Shown: positions 16,722-27,485 of the stretch, piece after piece
Position numbering within the stretch: the stretch's first letter is position 1
How the letters are laid out: each line of letters begins with the position of its first letter
Assembly: GCA_949878425.1 (NCBI GenBank)
Contig: CATLAL010000006.1
Location: 65,075 to 111,562 of the forward strand
Direction of reading: 5' to 3'
Length of the DNA stretch: 46,488 nt
Source of the DNA: an uncultured Oscillospiraceae bacterium
GTDB lineage: Bacteria; Bacillota; Clostridia; Oscillospirales; Oscillospiraceae
The notes under the pieces: model-generated
What the model was told of the DNA's origin: nothing
Seen by the model: the letters and a program-made list of their open reading frames with translations, nothing else
The model's database searches: none
Program-made: the position numbers and the translations under genes

Positions 16722-17123
16722 CTACAGCCTGCGCAGGACCTGGTAGCGCAGGGTATTTTTCCGCCGCAGCCGGCGGTCGCAGACCGCCGCGGCTCCCAGC
16801 CCCAGGGCGAAGCCCGCCCCGCCCCAGATGTACCGCCAGCCCTCCGCCAGACCCGCCGTAAGCAGGTAGCCCGCCAAAAACAGGACCGCCGGTCCCAGAT
16901 ACACCAGCGCCGCCACAGCCAGCACCCGGTTTCCGCTGTAGAGCTCCACCCGGTCGCCCACCTCCAGGGGGAGGGGGGCGCTGGCCCGGACGGTGACGCT
17001 GCCCGCCCGGGCGCCGCAGCCGGCGCATTGCTCGCAGGCGTGGCCGCAGGCAGTCTGCCGGGCTACCGTCACCACCGCCGTACCGGGGGCCGGGAGGGCG
17101 GTAACTGTCCCGATCTGTGTCAT
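16722..17123 (-). CDS. RseC/MucC-like positive regulator family membrane protein
   Basis: 133 residues of the SoxR-reducing system RseC family (PF04246). Four cysteines are arranged C26-x3-C30-x2-C33-x2-C36 (CGHACEQCAGC), the family's iron-sulfur or redox motif, followed by LEVGDRVEL and two membrane helices (about 67-90 and 95-115). In proteobacteria RseC acts with electron-transport (Rnf/Rsx) or sigma-E control; no rnf genes are visible here, so the partner is unknown. ATG 17123 has GGAGG upstream and lies 11 nt after cdaR. Confidence 0.85.
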   Translation of the reverse strand: MTQIGTVTALPAPGTAVVTVARQTACGHACEQCAGCGARAGSVTVRASAPLPLEVGDRVELYSGNRVLAVAALVYLGPAVLFLAGYLLTAGLAEGWRYIWGGAGFALGLGAAAVCDRRLRRKNTLRYQVLRRL

Positions 17124-17134
17124 GGCCGCGCCTC

Positions 17135-18376
17135 CTAAGACGATATCTTGCAGGTGACCGTGTAGCTGCCGATGGCTCCCACCAGGTTCTCGTGGCCGTC
17201 CACCAGAATCTTGACCGGCACGCTCACCGTCCCGCTGCCGTACTCCGTTAAATCCACCATAATGCGCACGTCCTCCTCCGTTACCTCCTCCAGCTCCTCG
17301 GCGGGACCCCGGAGGGTGACGTCCAGGGACCGGGTCACCCGGTCAAAGACCTGTCCCTCCGCAAGGCCCACGGGAATGAAGTTGGAGACGGTCAGGTTCC
17401 GGGTCGCCAGGTTCCGGAAACGGACCGTGAGGGTCGTGGTGGAATAGCCGCTCTGGTTGACGCACCCGGCAGGCAGGGGGATTTCCAGAACCTGCTCCTC
17501 CGTGTTGGAGAGCAGCTGGCTGAGATCCACCTCTCCCAGGCTCAGCTCCTCCACTCCCTCCAGGCTGGCGGGCTCCCCCGCCACGGTGATGGTCTCCTCA
17601 GAGAGCTCCCAGCGGGCGTCCGTCTCCATGGAGCCGGGAGATTGCTTGAACTTGACCGTAAGGGGCAGCTCCTTAATCATATAGATCGGGGCCGTCACGG
17701 CAATGCGCCGCTCCGAGATCCGGATGTCGCCATCCACAGCGACTACGTTGCCCTCGCTGTCCAGCAGCTCGTATTCGTACTCCTGCTGCACCGTGGAGCT
17801 GGCCCCGGTCAGATCGATCACTACCCGGGCGGAGGCGATGGGGGCCACGTCCTCCTCCCTCCCCCGCAGCGTCAGCGAGGAGGGATCGGCGCTGAGACGG
17901 TCCGCCATGTAGATATACCCGTCCGCCACCTCGTTGTTGGTGGTGACCACCGTCACGGGCACGGTCTTCGAGTAGAGGGGGGACACCTGGACCGTAACGG
18001 CGGTGCGGGAGCGGTAGTCCACGTTGATCCGGCTGCTGTCCACCGTGTCCGGATAGTAGATGCTGCAGCTGCGGGTATACTGCCCGGCGGCGTTGATGGC
18101 GCTGAGGTCCACCTGAACCCGGATGTCGCTCTTGTCCAGGCCGGACACCATGGACCGGGGACCGCTGATGCGCAGGTCAATGGTAGCGTCGCTGCCGCTG
18201 GTGAGCATCAGGTTCCGATTGGGCAGGGTGTCGTCCGCGCCAATGAAATCAATAGGGATGCCGGTGAAGCGCACAGACGTGGTGTTGCCCTGCTCGTTGT
18301 CCACATACAGCCAGAACACGATGGCCAGCAGCAGGCTCAGCACCACATAGAGAATCTTGTTGCCCCGTTCACTCAT
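17135..18376 (-). CDS. cdaR: CdaR, YbbR-domain regulator of the c-di-AMP cyclase CdaA
   Basis: 413-residue membrane-anchored protein: a single N-terminal helix (about 8-27, ILYVVLSLLLAIVFWLYV) followed by extracellular YbbR beta repeats (each with a form of LTVRFRNL or PVTVVTTN). CdaR binds and modulates CdaA. ATG 18376 overlaps the cdaA stop by 8 nt (ATGAGTGA); a GTG four codons earlier is less well placed. Adjacent genes and overlap support joint production. The glmM gene that usually completes this operon is not next to it. Confidence 0.92.
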   Translation of the reverse strand: MSERGNKILYVVLSLLLAIVFWLYVDNEQGNTTSVRFTGIPIDFIGADDTLPNRNLMLTSGSDATIDLRISGPRSMVSGLDKSDIRVQVDLSAINAAGQYTRSCSIYYPDTVDSSRINVDYRSRTAVTVQVSPLYSKTVPVTVVTTNNEVADGYIYMADRLSADPSSLTLRGREEDVAPIASARVVIDLTGASSTVQQEYEYELLDSEGNVVAVDGDIRISERRIAVTAPIYMIKELPLTVKFKQSPGSMETDARWELSEETITVAGEPASLEGVEELSLGEVDLSQLLSNTEEQVLEIPLPAGCVNQSGYSTTTLTVRFRNLATRNLTVSNFIPVGLAEGQVFDRVTRSLDVTLRGPAEELEEVTEEDVRIMVDLTEYGSGTVSVPVKILVDGHENLVGAIGSYTVTCKISS

Positions 18377-19274
18377 CCTTGCCTTCACCGTCCTTCTTCC
18401 TGCCGGGCTTTGCGTCCTTTTTACCCCGGCGCTTCTTCTCCCGGTCGCCGTCCTCCTCCTGCTTGGGCAGCAGCTCGTTGCGCAGCAGCTGCTCCAGGGT
18501 CTCCGTCATCAGGTGGCGCTTGAGCATGCCGCCCACCGCCACGGAGATCGACCCGGTCTCCTCGCTGACCAGCACCACCACGGCGTCGGAGTTCTCGCTC
18601 ATGCCGATGCCGGCCCGGTGGCGCATGCCCAAATCCCGGCTCAGGTTCACGTTCCGGCTCAGAGGGAGCATGCACCCGGCCCCCAGCACCCGGCCCTCCC
18701 GGATAATGAGCGCCCCGTCGTGCATGGGGGCCTTGACAAAGAAGATGTTCTTCAAAAGCTCCGAGGACACCTCCGCGTCCAGCTTTGTGCCGCTGCGGAG
18801 GATCTCCTCCGTCTGGTTGTGCCGCTCAAAGACGATCAGCGCGCCGGTGCGGGATTTGCTCATATCGCCGCAGGCGCTGACTGTCTCGGAGATGGCCCGC
18901 TCAATGATCTGCCGGTCCACCGGCGGCTTTTTAAACATATCCAGGAAGGGAACCTTGCTGCTGCCCATCTGCTCCAGCACCCGGCGTATCTCCGGCTGGA
19001 AGAGGATCAGAAGCGCCACGACCCCCCACTCCACAATGCGGCCCAGGAGAAAGTTGAGGGCCCTGAGCCGGTCGGAGGAGAGCCAGAGAGCCACCATCAC
19101 GAAGAGCACTCCCTTGAGCAGGCGGGAGGAATTGGTCTTTCGCACCAGCAGCAGCAGCCGGTAGATGAGGTAGGCGATCACAAGAATATCCAGCAGATCC
19201 CACAGCTTCAGGGACAGGATAAAGCCAGTCAGCCGCTCGTAGAGTATTCCGGCCTCGGTCATAAATACTTCCAT
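18369..19274 (-). CDS. cdaA: Diadenylate cyclase CdaA (DacA)
   Basis: 301-residue membrane enzyme that makes c-di-AMP from two ATP, controlling potassium, osmotic balance and cell wall. Three N-terminal helices (about 23-45, 52-68, 77-93) precede the DAC domain with the catalytic DGA (186-188, MHDGALII) and RHR (218-220, MRHRAGIG). The tail is highly charged (KKRRGKKD). The start is ATG 19274, with GAGGAGG upstream; the frame opens 39 codons earlier in non-coding A/T-rich sequence. First gene of the cdaA-cdaR-rseC-DUF5685-J-domain run. Confidence 0.95.
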   Translation of the reverse strand: MEVFMTEAGILYERLTGFILSLKLWDLLDILVIAYLIYRLLLLVRKTNSSRLLKGVLFVMVALWLSSDRLRALNFLLGRIVEWGVVALLILFQPEIRRVLEQMGSSKVPFLDMFKKPPVDRQIIERAISETVSACGDMSKSRTGALIVFERHNQTEEILRSGTKLDAEVSSELLKNIFFVKAPMHDGALIIREGRVLGAGCMLPLSRNVNLSRDLGMRHRAGIGMSENSDAVVVLVSEETGSISVAVGGMLKRHLMTETLEQLLRNELLPKQEEDGDREKKRRGKKDAKPGRKKDGEGKDE

Positions 19275-19314
19275 GGCTTCCCTCCTCAGATATAGAATCC
19301 CATAGGTAAGTTCT

Positions 19315-19343
19315 ATTTTACTCGAAGTGCCGGAAAAATGCAA
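19315..19343 (-). promoter_or_regulatory. Candidate promoter of the cdaA operon
   Basis: On the minus strand TTGCAT (19338-19343) and TAAAAT (19315-19320) are 17 bp apart, about 40 nt before the cdaA start. The -35 is weak. The wider region 19380-19480 is markedly A/T-rich and may add UP-element or alternative promoter activity. No gene is seen between 19275 and 19563. Confidence 0.45.
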
Positions 19344-19508
19344 CAAATTCTCTCCCTTATTTTTGCCCAAAAAGCGGAGCCGGCCGGCCAAAAAATATGT
19401 ATTTGCGTCTAATTCTCCTAAAATATAGAATTATCCCGCGTTTTTAATAACATTTCGTTGCAAATATTTACAAAAAGTTTATAGGAAGCCTCTCTCCCGC
19501 GGTGCAAA

Positions 19509-19548
19509 GCGCAGCCCCCTGCGGACCTTCCCCCGCAAAGGGCTGCGC
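19509..19548 (-). terminator. Terminator after the aminotransferase gene
   Basis: On the minus strand GCGCAGCCC ... GGGCTGCGC closes a hairpin followed by TTTGC, 16 bp past the stop at 19564. A T-run of three makes it a weak intrinsic terminator. Confidence 0.55.
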
Positions 19549-19563
19549 ATCTCCCAGACAGCT

Positions 19564-20661
19564 TTACAGCATAGCCAGCACCTGGTCCGCCTCCTCTGGC
19601 CGGTTGAACAGGGAGGCGGAGAAACGGACCGTTCCAGTCTCAGAGGTGCCGGCTGTCAGATGGGCCAGGGGCGCGCAGTGGAGCCCCGCCCGCACGGCCA
19701 CGCCCCGTTCCGCCAGCCGGTCCGCCAGAGCCTCCGCGTCCATCTCAAGGGGCACGGCGGAAACCACGGAGCCCCCGCCGCCGTAGACGCGGTAGGTTCC
19801 CTTCCGCCGCAGGCCCTCCGTCAGACGGCCGATGACCGCCGACTCCCGCTGGGCGATGCGCTCCAGCCCCTGCCTCCGCACGAACCGCAGGCCCTCCAGC
19901 AGCCCCGCGGCGCCGTGGACGTTCTGGGTGCCCGCCTCCAGCCGGTCCGGCAGGAAATCGGGCATCTCCTGCTGCCGGGACAGGCTTCCGGTGCCGCCCT
20001 CCAGCAGGGTTCGGGGCGCGGCGCCCTCCCCGCACAGCAGCAGCCCCGTGCCCTGGGGGCCGTAAAGCCCTTTGTGGCCGGGCATAGCGATATAGGCCGC
20101 CCCCCACCGCCTCAGGCTCACCGGCAGGATGCCGGCGGACTGGGAGGCGTCCACCACCAGCGGCACCCCCTTCCGGCGGCAGATGGCGGCAATATCGTCC
20201 ATTGGCAGCGCGTATCCAAAGACATTGGACACATGGGTGCAAATAACCGCCTTTACCCCGCCGTCCACCGCCCGCTCAAACCCCTCCGCCATCTGGGCGG
20301 GGTCAAAGAGCCGCGCGTTGACAATCCGCACCGAAACGCCGCCAATGGCCCCCAGAGGCCGGGTGACGGCGTTGTGCTCGTAGCCGGAGATGACAACGGC
20401 ATCCCCGGGGGATACCAGGCTTTTGATGGCGATGTTCAGGCCGTGGGTGGCGCTGCTGGTGAGAATCACGCTGTCCGGCTCCGGTACGTCGAAGAATTCC
20501 GCGGCCTCCGTCCGGCAGCGCAGCATCACATCCGCCGCCAGCCGTGCGGCGGGGTAGTCCCCCCGTCCGGGGGTGGTCATGGTTTGGATCGCGCCGGCCA
20601 CCGCCGCCGCTACCTCCGGCGGCTTCTGAAGGGTGGTGGCCGCGCTGTCAAAATAGATCAT
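19564..20661 (-). CDS. Class V aminotransferase / cysteine desulfurase-like protein (EF2568 type)
   Basis: 365-residue PLP enzyme. It opens MIYFDSAATTLQKPP; PLP contacts are TSSATHGLN, DASQSAG (D171) and the Schiff-base lysine K197 in MPGHKG. A candidate persulfide cysteine is present (C329 in RAGLHCAPLAH), so desulfurase activity is plausible. Members of this subgroup are found beside DUF3343 genes, sometimes in clusters for selenium-dependent molybdenum hydroxylases; none of those genes are visible here. The DUF3343 gene lies 74 nt upstream on the same strand. Substrate (cysteine, selenocysteine or other) is not settled by sequence. Confidence 0.88.
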   Translation of the reverse strand: MIYFDSAATTLQKPPEVAAAVAGAIQTMTTPGRGDYPAARLAADVMLRCRTEAAEFFDVPEPDSVILTSSATHGLNIAIKSLVSPGDAVVISGYEHNAVTRPLGAIGGVSVRIVNARLFDPAQMAEGFERAVDGGVKAVICTHVSNVFGYALPMDDIAAICRRKGVPLVVDASQSAGILPVSLRRWGAAYIAMPGHKGLYGPQGTGLLLCGEGAAPRTLLEGGTGSLSRQQEMPDFLPDRLEAGTQNVHGAAGLLEGLRFVRRQGLERIAQRESAVIGRLTEGLRRKGTYRVYGGGGSVVSAVPLEMDAEALADRLAERGVAVRAGLHCAPLAHLTAGTSETGTVRFSASLFNRPEEADQVLAML

Positions 20662-20735
20662 GGTCCTCCTCCTGTTCTATGTCCTTCTATTACTGGCAGG
20701 GGGAGGCCGCCGCCGGCGGCTTCCCCCCTTTTCCG

Positions 20736-20990
20736 TCACATGGTGATTTCACGGAACGTCCCATCATCCAGGGCTTCAAAAACCCGCATGGGCAGCAGCC
20801 CCTCGGCCCGCAGACGCTCCAGAGCCGCCTGGAGGGCGCCCTCTCCGACCCGCACGGCATAGCTGCAGCCCCGGTCCGTCAGACCCATAGGAGGGCGGAA
20901 AAAGCGGGCTGTAATGCCCGAGCGCTCCAGAACGCGGCTCATGCGCTGGGCGTGGGTGATAGAACGGCTTAATAGCAGATAATACGGCAT
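20736..20990 (-). CDS. DUF3343 family small protein (putative Se/S carrier-like)
   Basis: 84 residues matching the DUF3343 pattern: N-terminal strand MPYYLLLSRSITHAQRMSRVL and a glycine/cysteine segment GLTDRGCSYAVRV with one central cysteine (about residue 62 by context GCSYA). The family is thought to hand on sulfur or selenium, largely because of its genomic partners; the downstream neighbour here is exactly that partner, a desulfurase-like enzyme. Start ATG 20990 with GAGGCGG upstream. The 74-bp gap between the two genes holds an imperfect GC hairpin (20700-20725). Confidence 0.85.
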   Translation of the reverse strand: MPYYLLLSRSITHAQRMSRVLERSGITARFFRPPMGLTDRGCSYAVRVGEGALQAALERLRAEGLLPMRVFEALDDGTFREITM

Positions 20991-21079
20991 GTTTGCTACC
21001 GCCTCCCCTGCATTCTATGTGAGAGGGTGGAAAAGGTTCCCTCCGGGCCCAGCGGCAGGCAAAAAAGATAATTTTCCTC

Positions 21080-21108
21080 TTGCCAACCGGACCGGATTCA
21101 GGTATAAT
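21080..21108 (+). promoter_or_regulatory. Consensus housekeeping promoter of the chemoreceptor gene
   Basis: TTGCCA (21080-21085), a 17-bp spacer and TATAAT (21103-21108): an almost perfect vegetative promoter. Transcription should start near 21115, leaving a leader of about 165 nt. A flagellar-type sigma-28 promoter is not seen. Confidence 0.8.
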
Positions 21109-21114
21109 AAAGCA

Positions 21115-21280
21115 AGTATACGGTGAGGGAACTGCGGCTGATCTTTCCCGTGCTTTCTGCGTGTGCGCCGGTTTGACGCCCGCGCTCTTTTTTGGACGGC
21201 AGGCATGGCGGCAGAAGGAGTTCCCCCCGCCTTTTCGATTTTACGCTGGCAATCAACAAAGAAAGGACGCTTATTTTTTT
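21115..21280 (+). promoter_or_regulatory. Long 5' leader of the chemoreceptor mRNA with attenuator-like hairpin
   Basis: GCGTGTGCG (21159-21167) pairs with CGCCCGCGC (21177-21185), with one mismatch and one wobble, and is followed by TCTTTTTT (21186-21193), the shape of an intrinsic terminator 90 nt before the start codon. GGGAACT (21127-21133) can pair with AGTTCCC (21219-21225) across it. This could be an attenuator or riboswitch-like leader; no known riboswitch consensus (including c-di-GMP types) was recognised. Confidence 0.4.
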
Positions 21281-22933
21281 ATGAGTAAGAGTATCAAGAG
21301 GGTTGTTGGAATCCGTATAACCGCGGCGCTGGCCTCCGTGCTCCTCTTCAGCTGTGTTACGACCTACAACATTTTCCGCATCCAACATATCGAGGCGGAC
21401 AACGCGCAGAACAACGCTCTGCTGCAGCGCGCCCAGACGGCGGAGGCCGCCCACTACCGGTGGGCCTCCGGACTGAGCAACGCCCTGTACGCGGGCACTG
21501 AATTCACCGGCAGCATTGATCCCACCACCTGCGTTCTGGGCCAGTGGCTCTACGGGGAGGAGGGAACGGACGATCCCACCGTGCTGTCCATCCGCAGCCA
21601 GCTGGAGCCGCTACATAAGGAGCTCCACGAGTCCGCCACCTATGTGCTGGAGCTTCTGAAAACCAACGCCCCCCAGGCCCAGAGCTACTATCAGAATACC
21701 ATCCAGTCCAATCTCTCCACTCTGGTGGGCCTTCTGGACCAGGTGGTGGACCGGTGCGGTACGCTGAGTCAGGAGACCCAGGCCCGCATGGAGCGCACAA
21801 TCCTCACGATGCACCTGACGTGCGCCGTGTGTCTTGTGCTGGCCCTCTTCTGCCTGCTGAGCCTGGTATACTACGTGCTGCGGCAGGTGGTTGCCCCCAT
21901 CATCCGCATCACGGCCAGCAGCCGCCCCCTTCAGGACGGTCTGCTGGATCTGGATATTCCCTGCACGGATATGAAAAACGAGCTCGGCGACCTGGCTACT
22001 ACTCTCCGGACGTCCATGGAGCAAATCCACGCCTATGTGGCGGATATCAACCGCGTGATGGAGGAGCTCTCCGCCGGCAATTTCGACACAAGCGCCTCTC
22101 TGCCTTTTGTGGGCGATTTCCGCTCCATTGAAGCCTCCATCAACAGCCTCACCGCTACCCTCTCCGGCGCGCTGGGGCAGATCGGCCATGTGGAGGGCCG
22201 TATCTCCGGTCACGCCGAGCAGCTCTCCAACAGCTCCCAGGCCCTGGCCCAGGGCGCTACGGAGCAGGCCAGCGCCATCGAGGAGATGTACGCCACCCTG
22301 GACGACCTCTCCAGAGGCGCTGAGCAGAATGTAAAAACTACCGCCAACGCCCAGGAGAACGCCCGGCTGACCGGGGAGCAGGTCACCATCAGCGGGGAGC
22401 AGATGGAGCAGATGGTGGCCGCCATGCGGGATATCACGAATTCCTCCCAGGAGATCGGCCGGATCATCGCCACCATTGAGAACATCGCCTTCCAGACCAA
22501 TATTCTGGCCCTGAATGCGGCGGTAGAGGCGGCCCGGGCCGGTGCGGCCGGAAAGGGCTTTGCCGTGGTGGCCGACGAGGTGCGCAGTCTGGCCTCCCAG
22601 TCCGATCAGGCCGCCAAGGCCACCAAGGAGCTCATTGAGAACTCTGTCAGCGCTACCAGCCGGGGCAGCCAGATTGTCGACGAGGTCTCCGCCACCCTGC
22701 AAAAGACCCTGGAGCTTGTAACCCGCTCCAATCAGGACATCCTCACGATCGCCGAGGCGGTGCGGGGAGAAGCCACCGCTATTGCCCAGGTGACGGAGGG
22801 CATCGGTCAGATCTCCTCCGTGGTGCAGACCAACTCCGCTACCAGCGAGGAGCAGGCGGCGGTGAGCTCCGAGCTCTTCGACCAGGTGCGCCTGCTTCAG
22901 GGCGAGACCCGCCGGTTCCGCCTCAAGCAGTAA
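21281..22933 (+). CDS. Methyl-accepting chemotaxis protein with CZB-like zinc-site ectodomain
   Basis: 550-residue transducer. Membrane helices at about 10-31 and 176-200 enclose an extracellular region that carries H58-x2-W61, then C84-x2-G87-x-W89, and H112-x3-H116. This order is that of the CZB chemoreceptor zinc-binding domain, though CZB domains are more often cytoplasmic. A HAMP-like region (about 200-265) leads to the signalling hairpin, whose tip shows [20 protein letters not shown] (400-419) and [15 protein letters not shown] (424-438). The start is ATG 21281 ([10 protein letters not shown]) with AAAGGA 13 nt upstream; the frame extends earlier through the leader but is not expected to be translated. 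No flagellar or che genes are in the window, so it may feed a distant system. Confidence 0.92.
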   Translation: MSKSIKRVVGIRITAALASVLLFSCVTTYNIFRIQHIEADNAQNNALLQRAQTAEAAHYRWASGLSNALYAGTEFTGSIDPTTCVLGQWLYGEEGTDDPTVLSIRSQLEPLHKELHESATYVLELLKTNAPQAQSYYQNTIQSNLSTLVGLLDQVVDRCGTLSQETQARMERTILTMHLTCAVCLVLALFCLLSLVYYVLRQVVAPIIRITASSRPLQDGLLDLDIPCTDMKNELGDLATTLRTSMEQIHAYVADINRVMEELSAGNFDTSASLPFVGDFRSIEASINSLTATLSGALGQIGHVEGRISGHAEQLSNSSQALAQGATEQASAIEEMYATLDDLSRGAEQNVKTTANAQENARLTGEQVTISGEQMEQMVAAMRDITNSSQEIGRIIATIENIAFQTNILALNAAVEAARAGAAGKGFAVVADEVRSLASQSDQAAKATKELIENSVSATSRGSQIVDEVSATLQKTLELVTRSNQDILTIAEAVRGEATAIAQVTEGIGQISSVVQTNSATSEEQAAVSSELFDQVRLLQGETRRFRLKQ

Positions 22934-22952
22934 AGCGAACGCCCCTACATAG

Positions 22953-23002
22953 AGAAGGCCCCGCAGTTTTCCCGGGAAAACTGCGGGGCCTTCTCTTTTT
23001 TT
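22953..23002 (+). terminator. Strong intrinsic terminator of the chemoreceptor gene
   Basis: A perfect stem AGAAGGCCCCGCAGTTTTC (from 22953) with its complement to 22994, then CTTTTTTT (22995-23002). It separates the plus-strand gene from the convergent dnaX stop at 23025. Confidence 0.93.
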
Positions 23003-23024
23003 CATCAGCGGCTATATCAACGTC

Positions 23025-24698
<1,674 letters not shown>

Positions 24699-24733
24699 AG
24701 GCACTTCCTCCTGTTGTTTCTTGCGGGGAGCGC

Positions 24734-26134
24734 TCAGGTGGCCCCGCCGCCGTCCAGGCTGCGCAGCCCCATGGCCTTGTCGTAGACGTGGCGGCGGATG
24801 AAGAGGAAAAAGCCGCAGTGGGCGGCGGCGGTAATGAGCCAGCTGACGGGGTAGGAGCCGTAGAGCACGGCGGGGGTGTGGTACACCTGGAACACCGTGG
24901 CCACCCACAGCAGCCGCACCCCGCAGGCGCCCACCATGGACACCACCATGGGCACCACGGAGTAGCCCACCCCCCGCAGCACGCCCACAAAGGTGTCCAT
25001 CATGCCGCAGAGGAGGTAGGGGCGGCTGATGTAGCGCAGGCGGACCACTGCCTGGGCGATCACCTCCGGCTCGCCGGGGGCGTAGATGCCCGCCAGGAAG
25101 GCGCCGAAATGGGCCGCCAGGTTGCCCAGAATCAGCCCCACCAGGGCCACGTCCGCTTGGCATAGAAGCAGGATCCGGTCCACCCGCCTGCACTGTCCCG
25201 CGCCGTAGTTCTGGCTGGTGAAGGTGATGGCCGTCTGATAGAAGGAGTTCATGGCCGTGTAAACAAAGCCCTCGATATTGGAGGAGGCGGAGGACCCGGC
25301 CACAATGGCGGTGGAGTCAAAGGAGTTGATGGAGGACTGGATCACCACGTTGGAGAGGGAGAATACGATCCCCTGGAACCCCGCGGGCAGTCCCACCCGC
25401 AAGATCCGCCGCACCACCCGCCTGTTCAGGCCCAGGGCACGCAGGTCCAGGTGCAGCGCGCCCTTTTCCCGCACCAGGCACAGCAGCACCAGCAGGGCGG
25501 CTATGTACTGGGAGATGATGGTGGCCAGGGCCACGCCGGCCACGCTCATCTGGAGAACGATGACAAACAGCAGGTTCAGCCCCACGTTGATGATCCCCGC
25601 GGCGGTGAGGAAGTAGAGGGGCCGGCGGGTGTCCCCCTGGGCCCTGAGGATGGCGGAGCCGAAGTTGTAGAACATATTGCCCGGCATGCCGCAGAAGTAG
25701 ATGCGCAGGTACACGGTGGCCAGGTCGATCACGTCCGCCGGGGAGGCCATCAGCTGTAGAAGCGTCCGGGCCATCAGCGTCCCCACCAGCGTCAGCACCG
25801 CGCCGCTGATGAGGGAGAGCGTGATGGTGGTGTGCACGCTCTCGCGCACCTCCTCCTCTCGCCCCGCGCCCAGGTCCCGGGCCACCACCACGTTGGCCCC
25901 CACCGAGAGGCCCGCGAAGAGGTTCACCAGCAGGTTGATGAGGGAGTTGTTGGAGCCCACCGCCGCCAAGGCCTCCTTGCCCACGTAGCGGCCTACCACC
26001 ACCACGTCCGCCGCGTTGAAGAGCAGCTGCAAAATTCCGGAGAACATCAGCGGCAGGGCAAACAGCAACAGCTTCCCGGCCAGCGGACCATGGAGCATAT
26101 CGATCTGATAGCCCCGGTTTTTCGGTTCCGTCAT
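24734..26134 (-). CDS. MATE family multidrug/Na+ antiporter-type efflux protein
   Basis: 466 residues with about 12 hydrophobic helices in two MatE halves. N-terminal GPLAGKLLLFALPLMFSGIL and NAADVVVVGRYVGKEALAAVG are typical of the NorM/DinF branch widespread in Clostridia. Expected to export cationic drugs or metabolites in exchange for Na+ or H+; the substrate cannot be read from sequence. GAGGTGG lies 9 nt before ATG 26134. It is 37 bp after rpoD and 35 bp before dnaX, all on the same strand, so it may ride on housekeeping transcripts. Confidence 0.9.
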   Translation of the reverse strand: MTEPKNRGYQIDMLHGPLAGKLLLFALPLMFSGILQLLFNAADVVVVGRYVGKEALAAVGSNNSLINLLVNLFAGLSVGANVVVARDLGAGREEEVRESVHTTITLSLISGAVLTLVGTLMARTLLQLMASPADVIDLATVYLRIYFCGMPGNMFYNFGSAILRAQGDTRRPLYFLTAAGIINVGLNLLFVIVLQMSVAGVALATIISQYIAALLVLLCLVREKGALHLDLRALGLNRRVVRRILRVGLPAGFQGIVFSLSNVVIQSSINSFDSTAIVAGSSASSNIEGFVYTAMNSFYQTAITFTSQNYGAGQCRRVDRILLLCQADVALVGLILGNLAAHFGAFLAGIYAPGEPEVIAQAVVRLRYISRPYLLCGMMDTFVGVLRGVGYSVVPMVVSMVGACGVRLLWVATVFQVYHTPAVLYGSYPVSWLITAAAHCGFFLFIRRHVYDKAMGLRSLDGGGAT

Positions 26135-26171
26135 ACTGAAAGGCCACCTCGCTTCCCTAAAGAGCCCCCGC

Positions 26172-27477
<1,306 letters not shown>

Positions 27478-27485
<8 letters not shown>

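Noticed and set aside
20699..20725. GC hairpin between the DUF3343 and aminotransferase genes as a terminator
   Set aside because: The T-run is on the plus-strand side, opposite to transcription of both genes.
21115..21280. c-di-GMP riboswitch upstream of the chemoreceptor
   Set aside because: The conserved GEMM core bases were not found; only a generic attenuator shape remains.
24699..25193. N-terminal extension of the dnaX frame
   Set aside because: The extension overlaps MATE coding sequence and has no homology; ATG 24698 has a good ribosome site and the family's first residues.
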